64,000 bases of DNA from Sepiola atlantica (GCA_963556195.1 OY744523.1:73635288-73699287); one strand, 5' to 3'. Counted from the stretch's first letter, positions 34,560 to 45,869 are shown. The notes: generated from the sequence alone by a model not told the origin. Made by a program: numbers and translations.

Positions 34560-34850
34560 TTTTTTTAAACCCAAAAGTATTATGTATGGGGGAGGGTAAA
34601 AAAAAATTGTGGGGGGGGGGGGTCAAATTTTTTTTTTTCTTTTTGATTAAAAATATTTATGTATGGGGAAGGATAAAAAAAAATTGGGGGGGTTCAAATT
34701 TTTTTTTTCTTAACTAAAAATATTTCTATGTATGGGGGAGGGTAAAAAAAAAATTTGGGGGGGAAATTTTTTTATTTAAACTAAAAATATTTCTTGGGGT
34801 GGGGTCGAAATTTTTTTTTAATTTATTTTTAACTAAAAATATTCTTGGTC
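34560..34850 (+). repeat. G-run tandem repeat, about 4 diverged units
   Basis: Each unit has tatgggg(g/a)agg, an A-run, a run of 6 to 13 G, caaattttttt and aactaaaaatattt. The spaced G-runs could form G-quadruplexes. Confidence 0.75.
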
Positions 34851-34941
34851 GGAAACAAAGAAAATCAATGTCTAACCACCCAAGAAATATGACTGGGGCT
34901 CCATAGGTTTACGGGTGAGCGTTCATTTCTGACGCGGCAGT

Positions 34942-34982
34942 CTAGCAAAAATATGCGACCGGAGGGAGCATATATTTGCTAG
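34942..34982. other. Palindromic 41-bp element end, copy 1
   Basis: ctagcaaaaatatgc and gcatatatttgctag form a 15-bp stem around an 11-base loop. The same 41 bp, with three differences in the loop region, occurs at 40675-40715. The trailing ctagt would fit a Helitron-type 3' end. Confidence 0.6.
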
Positions 34983-35001
34983 TAATAATAATAATAGTAG
35001 T

Positions 35002-35184
35002 TGTAATGACAAATGAGAACAGACGTAATCTGAGAAAGCTTTATTCGGCATACAGGTATTTATTCGGCATACAATGTCTGTACAATATTAGTGCTGCTAT
35101 TCATATTGTTTAGTAAAAGTAGGAGAGTTCTCCAAAGGGGAGATAATTCAAAATAGGGAAAGTTATTCGTAATTGTTCATTACA
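35002..35184 (-). mobile_element. Short solo LTR (TGTAATGA...TCATTACA)
   Basis: It has terminal inversion tgtaatga/tcattaca and 5-bp flanks gtagt on both sides (34997-35001, 35185-35189), though these lie in a triplet microsatellite. On the minus strand it has an LTR-like order: a tatgaatag TATA-like box, then gccgaataaa polyadenylation signals, one duplicated. Most of its length matches the outer parts of 60123-60624. Confidence 0.65.
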
Positions 35185-35189
35185 GTAGT

Positions 35190-36336
35190 AGTAGTAATAA
35201 TAATAATTAATAATAGCAGTAGTAGTAATAACAATTCTCCACTTCATTATAAAGACCAATGTGTATTTATTTGTGTATATATATAAATGTCCGGTCACAT
35301 CAACGTAAGCGATTTAAAAAAAACAACAACTGCCGGACGAAACCATTTCTAGCGTTCTAGGGAGAAAGCAAATAGTAAGTCCTTCCCCGCTTTCTAAAAT
35401 TAATTCGGAAATAAATCCTTCACTCTATTTCCATCATGTGACGTTTTCTTTCTATTTCTCCCTTCTTCTTTCTATACTGATTGATACGTTTTTCTTTTTA
35501 AAAACTTTCCAATTTGAGACGTTTTCTTTCTTATTTCTATTTTTTAATTTAATCGATTCAAACGTTTTTTTTTTCATATGAATTTGAATATTAGTGCGAA
35601 CACTGGCCGAAGGGTAATATTTTTCTGTCATATTACAGAAAGTTTCTAGTCTGAGAGTGAGTGAGGGAGGGAGAATCTTGTCACTCCCTTTTTTCATCTC
35701 CCTGGCCCATACTTCCTGGACATTTGTGTTTTCCCTCATTCCCCAAATTCTTTTCACACGCTAACTCTTCACGGACACTCCTTGTCTTCACCTTTTGTTT
35801 GTTGTTTCCACGACTCTTTCAAAATCAAATGTACCCCCCTCCCGATTAATATTTATCTTATTTCATTACTTATATGCCTTTTCTTCCTACAATTCGGCTG
35901 TCTCAATAAAATGTATAATGAACCAGCATAGCACCTGTAAAAAATATATCAATATTTATATGTGGACTGTTACTCCCACCATGCATGCAGCATTATCTCT
36001 GTACTGCCATTGATCGAAGTATCACTCCTCTTCCCATAAGATCATAGTATATTATCTGTACATTCAGTCAAGGAAATTTCCCCAAAGATTTCCGACCATA
36101 GGAGTTAGGTGGCTGTGATACTGCAGGTTTATTTTTTGGTTCTGAGGTAATACAATTGATTTCATGACACATTTAACCAAACGCTCTTGTAAATAGATTA
36201 CTCAGCTGAACATGAATTCTTAGAGGCAATTTGAACTGAAGGTTAATTTGTTCAGCTGATTTTCAGTTAGGGTTGGCTGCCTGAAAAATATATACTCATT
36301 TCCTTCCTATGTATGTGAGTTAAATTATAGATTTTG
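35190..36336. other. No recognisable gene
   Basis: It opens with triplet microsatellites (35185-35235) and continues as AT-rich DNA. Several frames of 60-100 codons match no family. Confidence 0.5.
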
Positions 36337-36616
36337 TAAAAGTACAGAATAGTTAACACTCGAGAACACGTAAACAACAACAACAAAAACAACAATTTAT
36401 ATCAAACGCATTATAATTAAATTTTTTACCGAACACCTTTATTTTTAACGTGTGGAAACGATTTTAAAGATTTTTTTACCGTTTAAAAATCGGTTCCACG
36501 TGTTAAAAATAAACAGGTTCGGGTAGACAATTTAATTCTAATGCATTTGATATAAATTATGTGTTATTTTGAGGGTAGGTGTTATGAGTTTTCGAGTGTT
36601 AATTATTCTGTATTTT
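36337..36616. mobile_element. Fold-back element, about 280 bp
   Basis: The left arm agtacagaatagttaacact cg ... atttttaacgtgtggaa is mirrored on the right by ttccacgtgttaaaaat ... cgagtgttaattattctgta. The arms are about 120 bp with scattered mismatches and a short central loop. The left-end string recurs at about 37258. Confidence 0.75.
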
Positions 36617-37353
36617 ATTATATTTTGAAACCGGGCTGTGAAGTCGATAGTTCAAACAGTTGAATCCAATTCTGATTCTCGAAATTTTTAAAAGGTCCGA
36701 CTCCGACTCCCAAAGCAATGCATTTATTCTGACTCCGACTCTTAAACTCCGCCTCCACAACCTTGTTTTCAAACATCCGGGAATTCTAAAGTTGTATGAA
36801 ATTGTTTCCCTAGCCGGCCCTAAACATGAAAGTGCTTGTATTATTGATTTATTAGATAATGTCCATTTGTTATTTTCTACTTTTCTTTTTTTCATGATTT
36901 ATTTGAAGCTTTTAGGAAATACATACAGAGTGTAAGGAAAGGAAACTATAAAAACTGTTCGCAATTGGTCGAAACATTGATCATCAGTATGAAAGAATCT
37001 TATCGACAAATGAAGCCGTTGATGATTGAAATTAATGCGTGTATGTATTGATTGTACATTTGTGATAATGTGACGCTACATTTGGCATGAAATAATTCTA
37101 GTAAAAACTATTTGATGCATTAAGTATTGTTGTTAAGCATATTTTGTTAGGTGTTGCGTATGGATTAGTGGAAGGCTTACATTAGGGTCTTTTGTTGTTT
37201 TCATACACTTCGTGGTAGACGTTTATGAAACGTTACTCTCAATATTTTATATCAAATAAAAATACAAAATAGTTAACACTCGATAACTTGTAAACATTTT
37301 GGCACTTCTGCAGAATAGGGACGAGCCGAAATTTATTTGTTTTCATTTTAAAA
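36617..37353. other. No recognisable gene
   Basis: AT-rich DNA. At about 37258, aaatagttaacactcgataa repeats the end of the fold-back element. No supported frame. Confidence 0.5.
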
Positions 37354-39997
37354 GAGCTCCAATAGTGTAAGGGGCCGACAACTCTCTTGTTTTCACTTTT
37401 AAGTACGTAATTTCTTCGAAAATGAAAAATATGAATTTTTTAAAATAAGAAGTAATGCAAATTAAATTAATTAATAGAATATTTATTGAAGAAAATAATA
37501 TTTGAGAAAATCAACAGTATATTAATATAACATTTATTGAAGAAAATAAAATTTGGGAAAATCAACAGTATATTAATATAACATTTATTGAAGAAATTAA
37601 AATTTGTGAAAATCAACAGTATATTAATAGAATATTTATTGAAGAAAATAAAATTTGGGAAAATCAACAGTATATTAATAGAATATTTATTGAAGAAAAT
37701 AAAATTTGTGAAAATCAACAGTATATTAATAGAATATTTATTGAAGAAAATAAAATTTGTGAAAATCAACAGTATATTAATAGAATATTTATTGAAGAAA
37801 ATAAAATTTGGGAAAATCAACAGTATATTAATAGAATATTTATTGAAGAAAATAAAATTTGGGAAAATCAACAGTATATTAATAGAATATTTATTGAAGA
37901 AAATAAAATTTGGGAAAATCAACAGTATATTAATATAACATTTATTGAAGAAATTAAAATTTGTGAAAATCAACAGTATATTAATAGAATATTTATTGAA
38001 GAAAATAATATTTGAGAAAATCAACAGTATATTAATAGAATATTTATTGAAGAAAATAAAATTTGGGAAAATCAACAGTATATTAATAGAATATTTATTG
38101 AAGAAAATAAAATTTGTGAAAATCAACAGTATATTAATAGAATATTTATTGAAGAAAATAAAATTTGTGAAAATCAACAGTATATTAATAGAATATTTAT
38201 TGAAGAAAATAAAATTTGGGAAAATCAACAGTATATTAATAGAATATTTATTGAAGAAAATAAAATTTGGGAAAATCAACAGTATATTAATAGAATATTT
38301 ATTGAAGAAAATAAAATTTGGGAAAATCAACAGTATATTAATAGAATATTTATTGAAGAAAATAAAATTTGTGAAAATCAACAGTATATTAATAGAATAT
38401 TTATTGAAGAAAATAAAATTTGTGAAAATCAACAGTATATTAATAGAATATTTATTGAAGAAAATAAAATTTGGGAAAATCAACAGTATATTAATAGAAT
38501 ATTTATTGAAGAAAATAAAATTTGTGAAAATCAACAGTATATTAATAGAATATTTATTGAAGAAATTAAAATTTGGGAAAATCAACAGTATATTAATAGA
38601 ATATTTATTGAAGAAAATAAAATTTGGGAAAATCAACAGTATATTAATAGAATATTTATTGAAGAAAATAAAATTTGGGAAAATCAACAGTATATTAATA
38701 GAATATTTATTGAAGAAAATAAAATTTGTGAAAATCAACAGTATATTAATAGAATATTTATTGAAGAAAATAAAATTTGTGAAAATCAACAGTATATTAA
38801 TAGAATATTTATTGAAGAAAATAAAATTTGTGAAAATCAACAGTATATTAATAGAATATTTATTGAAGAAAATAAAATTTGTGAAAATCAACAGTATATT
38901 AATAGAATATTTATTGAAGAAAATAAAATTTGTGAAAATCAACAGTATATTAATAGAATATTTATTGAAGAAAATAAAATTTGGGAAAATCAACAGTATA
39001 TTAATAGAATATTTATTGAAGAAAATAAAATTTGTGAAAATCAACAGTATATTAATAGAATATTTATTGAAGAAAATAAAATTTGTGAAAATCAACAGTA
39101 TATTAATAGAATATTTATTGAAGAAAATAAAATTTGTGAAAATCAACAGTATATTAATAGAATATTTATTGAAGAAATTAAAATTTGGGAAAATCAACAG
39201 TATATTAATAGAATATTTATTGAAGAAAATAAAATTTGGGAAAATCAACAGTATATTAATAGAATATTTATTGAAGAAAATAAAATTTGGGAAAATCAAC
39301 AGTATATTAATAGAATATTTATTGAAGAAAATAAAATTTGTGAAAATCAACAGTATATTAATAGAATATTTATTGAAGAAAATAAAATTTGTGAAAATCA
39401 ACAGTATATTAATAGAATATTTATTGAAGAAAATAAAATTTGTGAAAATCAACAGTATATTAATAGAATATTTATTGAAGAAAATAAAATTTGTGAAAAT
39501 CAACAGTATATTAATAGAATATTTATTGAAGAAAATAAAATTTGTGAAAATCAACAGTATATTAATAGAATATTTATTGAAGAAAATAAAATTTGGGAAA
39601 ATCAACAGTATATTAATAGAATATTTATTGAAGAAAATAAAATTTGTGAAAATCAACAGTATATTAATAGAATATTTATTGAAGAAAATAAAATTTGTGA
39701 AAATCAACAGTATATTAATAGAATATTTATTGAAGAAAATAAAATTTGGGAAAATCAACAGTATATTTTTTATTTCAAAACGAACAGCCATCGTGTTTGG
39801 TTTAACACATTTTTGATTTTTTTTTACAGTTTAAAAATTTTATTTTTCTCTTGTTTTTTTTCTCTTGTTTTCGTTTTTTAAGCGGGATAGAATTCAGAAT
39901 AAACCGCGCATATTCAGGGCATTGACGTCCATTTTCGAATAAATTAGAAATTATGTACTAAAAAGACAGTTGTCGACCCCTTACACTATTGGAGCTT
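37354..39997. mobile_element. Inverted-repeat-bounded element filled by a 51-bp satellite
   Basis: About 70 bp at 37354-37425 (ctccaatagtgtaaggggcc gacaac, then ttcgaaaatg) recur inverted at about 39922-39996 (gttgtcgaccccttacacta ttgg). Between these arms lies the satellite array. This suggests that the array expanded inside a DNA element. No transposase or clear target duplication is present. Confidence 0.65.
37466..39766 (+). repeat. 51-bp satellite, about 45 copies, with higher-order repeats
   Basis: The monomer attaatagaatatttattgaa gaaaataaaatttg(t/g)ga aaatcaacagtat is nearly invariant. Variants at a few sites (gtg/ggg, aaaata/aaatta, atagaa/ataaca, a rare ttgag) occur in a repeating order. 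The aaatta variant recurs at about 38565 and 39177, 612 bp or 12 monomers apart, with the following variant order almost the same. At the left end a 7- or 8-monomer block repeats (starts near 37592 and 37949). Because 51 is divisible by three, frames of more than 600 codons exist on both strands; they are artefacts. Confidence 0.95.
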
Positions 39998-40574
39998 ATG
40001 GCCGGGATGGAAGTGTTGTTGTTGGCGGGAGATTCGAAGGAGGGAACAAAGGATTATGGATATTGACCACAGTGGCGAAGGATGCCGGAAAAATGGTTTT
40101 GCGATAATGAATCTCCCGGCCATAGGTAGTGTGATAGATGCCTTTGTAACGGCACGTAATCTCACTGTTAGGATTCCACCATCGGACCACGTGTAGATTA
40201 AATAAAGAGAAGGTTTCAAACAAACAAAGAAGAAAGAAAGAAAATATTATTTAAACTTATATTAAAATGAAAGCAAAGGAATGAGGAAGCTAAACAACTT
40301 ATAAGAATAGGCATTTTTATAAAGAGAATAAAACGTAAAACATTTATACTTAACAAAATTTTTTTTATTTACTTAACATTTAAAAGAGAGTGTAAGTTCG
40401 TAATTGGGGCATATAAATGCGATGCGTGTTGAAATGTCTTTTTGTGTGGCAATTTGTGAATGGTGAATGTGCGAAGAAATGTTTGTCAAATTGAAAGATT
40501 GTAGAATGTTTGTCAAATTGAAAGATTACCTTTTCTTCTTCCTTCCTCCCCACACAGCTCGTTCGAGCTGGTGG
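39998..40574. other. No recognisable gene
   Basis: A GC-richer stretch at 40000-40200 of unknown origin is followed by AT-rich DNA. Two overlapping minus frames (39986-40223) match nothing. Confidence 0.45.
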
Positions 40575-40680
40575 TGGGGGGTAGTATAGTATCTGTTCTA
40601 TTGTCATGAGGCCACCCTCCCAGGTATTATCTCCTCCTTTGAGGGGGTAGTGTATCTGTTCTGTTGTTATGAGGCTAGCA
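40575..40680 (+). mobile_element. Fragment of the U2-headed SINE family, partly duplicated
   Basis: tagtatctgttctattgtca tgagg resembles the U2-like head and is followed by ccaccctcccaggtattatc tcctcc, like the SINE body. A second tgtatctgttctgttgttat gagg follows about 75 bp later. Confidence 0.4.
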
Positions 40681-40715
40681 AAAATATGTGACAGAGGGAA
40701 GCATATATTTGCTAG
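40675..40715. other. Palindromic 41-bp element end, copy 2
   Basis: The stem ctagcaaaaatatg/catatatttgctag is the same as at 34942-34982. Upstream sequences of the two copies differ, which fits unrelated elements sharing a Helitron-like 3' end. Confidence 0.6.
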
Positions 40716-41263
40716 TATCAATAAAAAAAAATCGGGCATCTTTTACGAGACTCAGCAGAGTAAAAACGCTAAAAAAACAAATATACAACAAATAAAAGTA
40801 ACTGTAAGCTGTAAAAGTTAGTTTCAAACTTGCATGTGCTATTTGTTTGTATTTTAAACCCGTTTGAAGTGCTATTTATTAGAAATCAATAGTTTTGTCA
40901 CCGTAACTTGGGAAAAACATGGCCGCTTTAACATGGCCGCTTTTGGGGGGGGGGGCATTTGGTAAGGAAGCACGTGAATCGCCATCTTGAATTTTGTGCA
41001 AGCCTTTGGGAAAAAAACAATACATTTTTTTTTTTTACATCTAATAAAAACCCATTTATAAAAACAAATTACATAGGTAAATAGAAAAATATCTATTCTC
41101 GTCGCAGGTCAACTTCACTTGTTGCAAATTTATGCTTTTAAACCCTTTCTCGTTCTTTTTTTGGACCCCGTTCGCGACTGTGCTGAGCGTCGTAACATAT
41201 ACCCAAAAAATCTATAAAATTACCGACTTATTCACCGACCTCTAAAGTTTTATTTACTTTAAA
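40716..41263. other. No recognisable gene
   Basis: AT-rich DNA with a short repeat (catggccgctttaa...catggccgcttttg) and a G-run near 40945. Confidence 0.5.
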
Positions 41264-41271
41264 AAAAAATG

Positions 41272-42870
41272 GGAGCTAGTGTACGAATATGATCGTCTGC
41301 AAACAGGAATTTGTCTCACACCAGAAGTCACCGTTTTGGCATACCTTACGAAAAAAGTTCCGGGTCTCCCACGAAAATAGAAATGTTAAGCCCCCCCCCC
41401 CCCCCCAATAGAATAAATATATGTAAAAAATCAGAAATAATTTTTTTTATGAAACAAGTAATTTATTAAAAACAAACAAAATAGAATAAATAATCTTTTT
41501 TTTTTTCAAGAAACAAGTGATAAATTTTGAGCAACGAAATGTGATTTTTTTTCTTTTGAGAATAATAAGTTATTATTAATAACAAATCATTTTTTTTTTT
41601 CAAGAAACAAGTCATTTAGAAACGAGTAATATATGAAAAAAATAAACAATGTTTTTGAACAACGAAATAATGTTTTTCGAACAACGGAATGTGATTGTTT
41701 TAATAAATTATTAAAAGAATAAATAATGATTTTTTTTTCAAACTTAATTCACAGGATAAAAATTAGAAATATGCATTAGCATATTATTAAAGGTTTCGGT
41801 CTTTGTGCGACCGTATTGTTGGCGCCACATAAATTCATCCAAATGGGATGGTAACGTGGATGCTGATGCACCAAACATGGCTTTGAACCTGCTTTTACAC
41901 ATCATCCACATGTGTTCAACAGTGTTCGTGTGTATCTGCGTCATAGGGTCCACATAATGTAAGGAATGATTAACCGTTCTATGAACATATGGCGGGGTTA
42001 CTGAAATTCCTGGTATTCTTTCATACGCCTTCCATGCGTCGGAATGTATTGTAGTACCGGGCAGGATCATTTCTTTTATTACTTGAAAGAGAGTTTCTGC
42101 TTTCCTGTCCGGCACATATCGCAAAAACCCAATTTTGGAAACAGTGTCGATCCCCCCCAAAATCCATCTTTGAGGTATTATGCGCCCTCGGTGGTACTTT
42201 CTTTTGGAAACGACAGTTTTGTCAATTTCCACAATGACGCCACTGCCTCCTAACTTAATTGGGTTTTCGAGTAATTGTTTCGAGCAAATGTCGCGAAAAT
42301 AAGAGTACCATAACATTGCTGTCTTCTTTGATACATCAGTCATTTGAGCGCATTTAATTACTGGGGTCTTATATGACCAAAAATACAACAGTTGTATAAA
42401 CGTTTGCATTGGCAGCTTCACCCCCTCCCAAGAAGCTCCCACTTTTGATCGATATGCGTTTGCCTTTATGCGAAGGGCATATCCAAAAAAAGTTATCGTT
42501 TCTTGCGGACCTCTTCACTTCATACAGAACACAGCGGACTTTCAGTTTTAATTATGTTTTTGTCTCTTAAAAACGCTTTCGCTTCGTTATGGGGTCCCCA
42601 AATTTTGGTCATGCTTGATATGTTCATGTTGAAAAAAAGTTACTAAATAAATGTGTGGTCCCCCACCCCAACAGGTAGTTAGTCGCGAGGGGGAGGGGGC
42701 TAGATTTCCAGTATATGGCTTTTCCGGGGGGGGGGGGGTACCACTTCTCTGCAACATTACCGACTATCCGGAACTTTTTTCGTAAGGTATGCCAAAACGG
42801 TGACTTCCGGTGTGAGACAAATTCCTGTTTGCAGACGATCATAACGGTACTCTATTCGTACACTAGCTCC
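41272..42870 (-). mobile_element. Merlin DNA transposon with long TIRs and 8-bp target duplication
   Basis: The left end ggagctagtgtacgaata is inverted at the right end (ttcgtacactagctcc). The inversion continues for about 100 bp through cgtctgcaaacaggaatttg, tcaccgttttggcatacctt and acgaaaaaagttccgg, apart from a 10-bp insert in the right arm, and both arms then carry a C- or G-run. The outer flanks are both aaaaaatg (41264-41271, 42871-42878), a perfect 8-bp duplication as expected for Merlin. Length is 1599 bp, enclosing one transposase gene. Confidence 0.9.
41744..42627 (-). pseudogene. Merlin (ISXO2/IS1595-like) transposase
   Basis: The catalytic domain is open from 42442 to the stop at 41744 (232 codons, beginning at GTG). 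It shows VEIDKTVVSKRKYHRGR (first D), RWILGGID, TTIHSDAWKAY (second D) and HTNTVEHMWMM, the DDE set in ISXO2-like order, followed by LDEFMWRQQYG. The N-terminal zinc-ribbon part lies upstream (an ATG at 42625-42627), with WICPSHKGKRISIKSGSF in another frame; a one-base frameshift near 42430 separates it from the catalytic frame, and stops occur near 42527. So this copy is defective although its ends are intact. Its product would cut and paste elements bearing these TIRs. Confidence 0.85.
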
Positions 42871-42879
42871 AAAAAATGT

Positions 42880-43439
42880 ATATATTTTACTACATCATAT
42901 TCTCTGATTATATTTTTTTTTTGCGGAAAGCTAACTTACATTTTTAGAGGTTTCTGGTTCGTTCAGTTTATGTAACATAAAATGAACCTCCTTCTCGAAA
43001 TTCTGAAAGGCATTTATAAACTTGCATACATTTTCTTGTTCTTCGCAAATCTTCTTCTTCTTCTTCTTCTTCTTATTTTATTATTATTATATAGAAGTAA
43101 AGAGACGTTATTTTGCCATATAATTTACATGTGTTTGTGGTGTGTACATACACAAAAATGTAAATTAGTTGACAACGTTGAGAAAAGAGTCACTATTTCT
43201 GTAAATGCTCACAGAGACATTAAGAAATATTAGAGTTTGTTTGTATCAGCATAGTGAGTGGGGTGAGAGAAATACATAAATAGCTGAGAGATGAGTGACT
43301 TGTTCAGTTATAAATTATGTCTAATTCGAACAATTAGAACAAAATATTCACTGAAAACATTAAAAAAAATTTTTTTTTGCTATTTTTATATGAAAATTTT
43401 CTTATCTTTATTTTCGCACAATTTTAACCATGTTACTTT
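42880..43439. other. No gene; (CTT)n microsatellite
   Basis: A CTT/TTC triplet run at about 43050-43075 is followed by a TTA run. The rest is AT-rich without coding support. Confidence 0.55.
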
Positions 43440-43830
43440 TAATATCTAAATGAATAAATGCGAAAGTTTAATTTTTCATGACTATATCAAAACACATTAA
43501 GCTTATTTAATTCAATTTTACATTTAAATGTTTTCAAACACATTATATATACCCAACAGAACACTGCCAAAATACACTCACCAAGATGCTTCATTTAAAT
43601 AATAATTTTACAAAAACTCTCAAAGAAATTAATATTCTGCACTATTCATTTTTATTTTTGTACTCCACTTTCCTGACATCAATGTAATACTTTTCTTCAT
43701 ATTAAAATTAATATACTTAGTAGTAGTAATATTAATTACAACGATTTAATGAAAAACGTTTAACATTCAAAATGATTATTTTGAAATTCGAAAGCTAACT
43801 TTCGGTTTTGGTTGTTGTTGTTGACAACGA
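43440..43830 (-). repeat. Dispersed repeat, inverted relative of 59725-60110
   Basis: Both copies carry, in inverted order, atctaaatgaataaatgcga, acattatatatacc/ggctatatataatgt, aacagaacactg, taatattaattac and aaacgtt blocks over about 390 bp. No ORF. Confidence 0.65.
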
Positions 43831-44246
43831 CGACGACGATGATGATGATGATGCTGATTATAATTATGAAGTATTACATTTGCCATTAAAGAAAACAATA
43901 AAGACCCCCCCCTCCTTTCACTTAAAAATAGAATCATATTTTTTTTTAATATGAAAAGAACATTGACTACAGCTAGATTAATTGCTACACGGAGAGCGGG
44001 TAGTTTATACTAGTACCTCAATAAATGTAACGAGTCCAAATACTTTTGTCTTTGCATCCAAAAGAGTTTTATTTGATCCTTGAAGGTGTTTATTCAGCAT
44101 ATTCATTTAAAAAAAATGACTCACAAAATCTTTACCATCAACGATGAGCAGCTGCTTCATTTCAGACTTATCACTTTAAAAAATCACTGCAATAGTTCCA
44201 TGGATCTTTTCAAGTAATTTCTCTTGGAGAGCAACCTAAACTCAGT
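43831..44246. other. No gene; triplet microsatellites
   Basis: (GTT)n, (GAC)n and (GAT)n runs at about 43813-43853, then unassigned DNA. Confidence 0.5.
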
Positions 44247-44690
44247 GTGGAGTAAAAATTTAACATAATCTGCATTTTCATTTTCACAAAATTGCTTCAA
44301 AAGTTGGACGCTCACGTTTTCCATTATCTTCGATAGCATTGATACATTTTATAACTGTAACTGTGTAGAGTAAAAATTTCAAATCATTTTCATAAAATTG
44401 CTTGAAAAGATGGACGTTCACGTTTTGCATTATCTTCGATAGCAGTGATACATTTTATAACTGTAACAGTGTAGAGTAAAAATTTCAAATCATTTTCATA
44501 AAATTGCTTGAAAAGATGGACGTTCACGTTTTGCATTATCTTCGATAGCAGTGATACATTTTATAGCTAACAGTGTGGAGTAAAAATTTAACATAATCTG
44601 CATTTTCATTTTCACAAAATTGCTTGAAAAGATGGACGCTCACGTTTGGCATTATCTCTGATAGCATTGATACATTTTATAACTGTAACT
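44247..44690 (+). repeat. Tandem repeat, 4 units of about 103-117 bp
   Basis: Each unit holds gtgtagagtaaaaattt, aaattgcttgaaaagatgga cg, and gcagtgatacattttataac tgtaac. The inner two units are nearly identical and share a deletion relative to the outer two. Confidence 0.9.
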
Positions 44691-44724
44691 GATTCAGAAC
44701 AGGAGAAATATTTTATTTATGAAT

Positions 44725-44768
44725 AATGCAATCAGCTAAATCCCATCCATTCACTGTGGAGGTCCGCT
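44725..44768 (+). pseudogene. Jockey-like LINE scrap
   Basis: aatcagctaaatcccatcca ttcactgtggaggtcc matches 14452-14488 and, slightly less well, 6150-6190, near the 3' end of the LINE coding region. Confidence 0.7.
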
Positions 44769-44969
44769 TGTTATGCTAATGATAGAGGACATGTGAAAAC
44801 TTAAATAAAATTTCTATAAAACCTTAAAAAATATAGATTTACTGCTTTCTAATCTTTTTTTTACAGATTATTTAGATCGCAAATACAAATAAAAATATAA
44901 ATTTTTTAAAGTACAAACAGACTTTAGACAGACTGTATAATATAATGTAGAGCCTTAAAGTCTAGGACT

Positions 44970-44997
44970 TTAGGGTTAGAGTTAGGGTTAGGGTTTA
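44970..44997 (+). repeat. Short interstitial telomere-like repeat
   Basis: tagggttagagttagggtta gggtt holds about four TTAGGG-type units. Confidence 0.7.
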
Positions 44998-45099
44998 GTA
45001 AGGAAGAACATAATGCAAATTCTAGGGAATGCCAAATTTGGAAAAAGAAAAAGTAATAGAAAAAAAATAATATCCTGAAAGAAAAAAATCTTTGTAACT

Positions 45100-45325
45100 T
45101 CTACCTCTTCTATATTCAACATCACGTTCCTCAAATCTCAGCAATATAAATACGAAGTATCTATAATCAAACCAACAGAACCCTAAGAACTATCACCTCT
45201 TATAAAAGAACTAACAGCCTTAATAAAAGTGCGCACATCTATGGTTATAAGATCAGAAAATTAAAATGACTATAACTATAGATTATATGCCTTGTTTGGG
45301 GTAAACTATGTTAAAAAAAAGAAAC
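45100..45325 (+). pseudogene. Jockey-like LINE 3' end scrap
   Basis: The end (atatgccttgtttggggtaa actatgtta, then an A-run) resembles the 3' end at about 14697-14730 (gcattgtttggagtgaaata tgtta). No coding frame. Confidence 0.45.
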
Positions 45326-45426
45326 AGTGCACAAGTATTTTGCATCAATTTTAAACAATCGTTTTTCTTTCCCATCATAACAGGAGCATCATTTGCATAG
45401 CAAGATGTTTTCTATTGATATATACA

Positions 45427-45847
45427 CGAAGCTAAAAATGTATTTAGATGTCCATAGACATCTAAATACATTTTTAAACGAAGCTAAAAAATGTATTTGG
45501 ATGTCAATAGACATCTAAATACATTTTTAAACGAAGCTAGAAATGTATTTAGATGTGTATTGACATCTAAATACATTTTTAAACGAAGCTAGAAATGTAT
45601 TTAGATGTCAATAGAAATCTAAATACATTTTTAAACGAAGCTAGAAATGTATTTAGATGTCCATAGAAATCTAAATACATTTTTAAACGAAGCTAAAAAT
45701 GTATTTAGATGTCTAATCACATCTAAATACATTTTTAAACGAAGCTAAAAAATGTATTTGGATGTCAATAGACATCTAAATACATTTTAAACGAAGCTAA
45801 AAATGTATTTAGATGTCTAATGACATCTAAATAAATTTTTAGCTTCG
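45427..45847. repeat. Satellite of palindromic 52-bp monomers, 8 copies
   Basis: Each monomer is itself a hairpin: cgaagctaaaaatgtattta gatgt, a 3-6 base loop, then acatctaaatacatttttaa. The last unit ends in ttttagcttcg, the complement of the start, so the array as a whole is also inverted. Period is about 52-53 bp. Confidence 0.95.
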
Positions 45848-45869
45848 TATATATATGAATGACGGTAGT

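Noticed and set aside
37467..39816. Very long open frames (over 600 codons) on both strands
   Set aside because: They follow from a 51-bp period without stops. The same monomer is open in both directions and encodes only a 17-residue repeat, with no start context or homology.
39986..40223. Two overlapping minus-strand genes
   Set aside because: No homology, overlapping frames, and composition like a decayed repeat.
44970..44997. Chromosome end
   Set aside because: Only about four imperfect TTAGGG-like units, with ordinary sequence on both sides.
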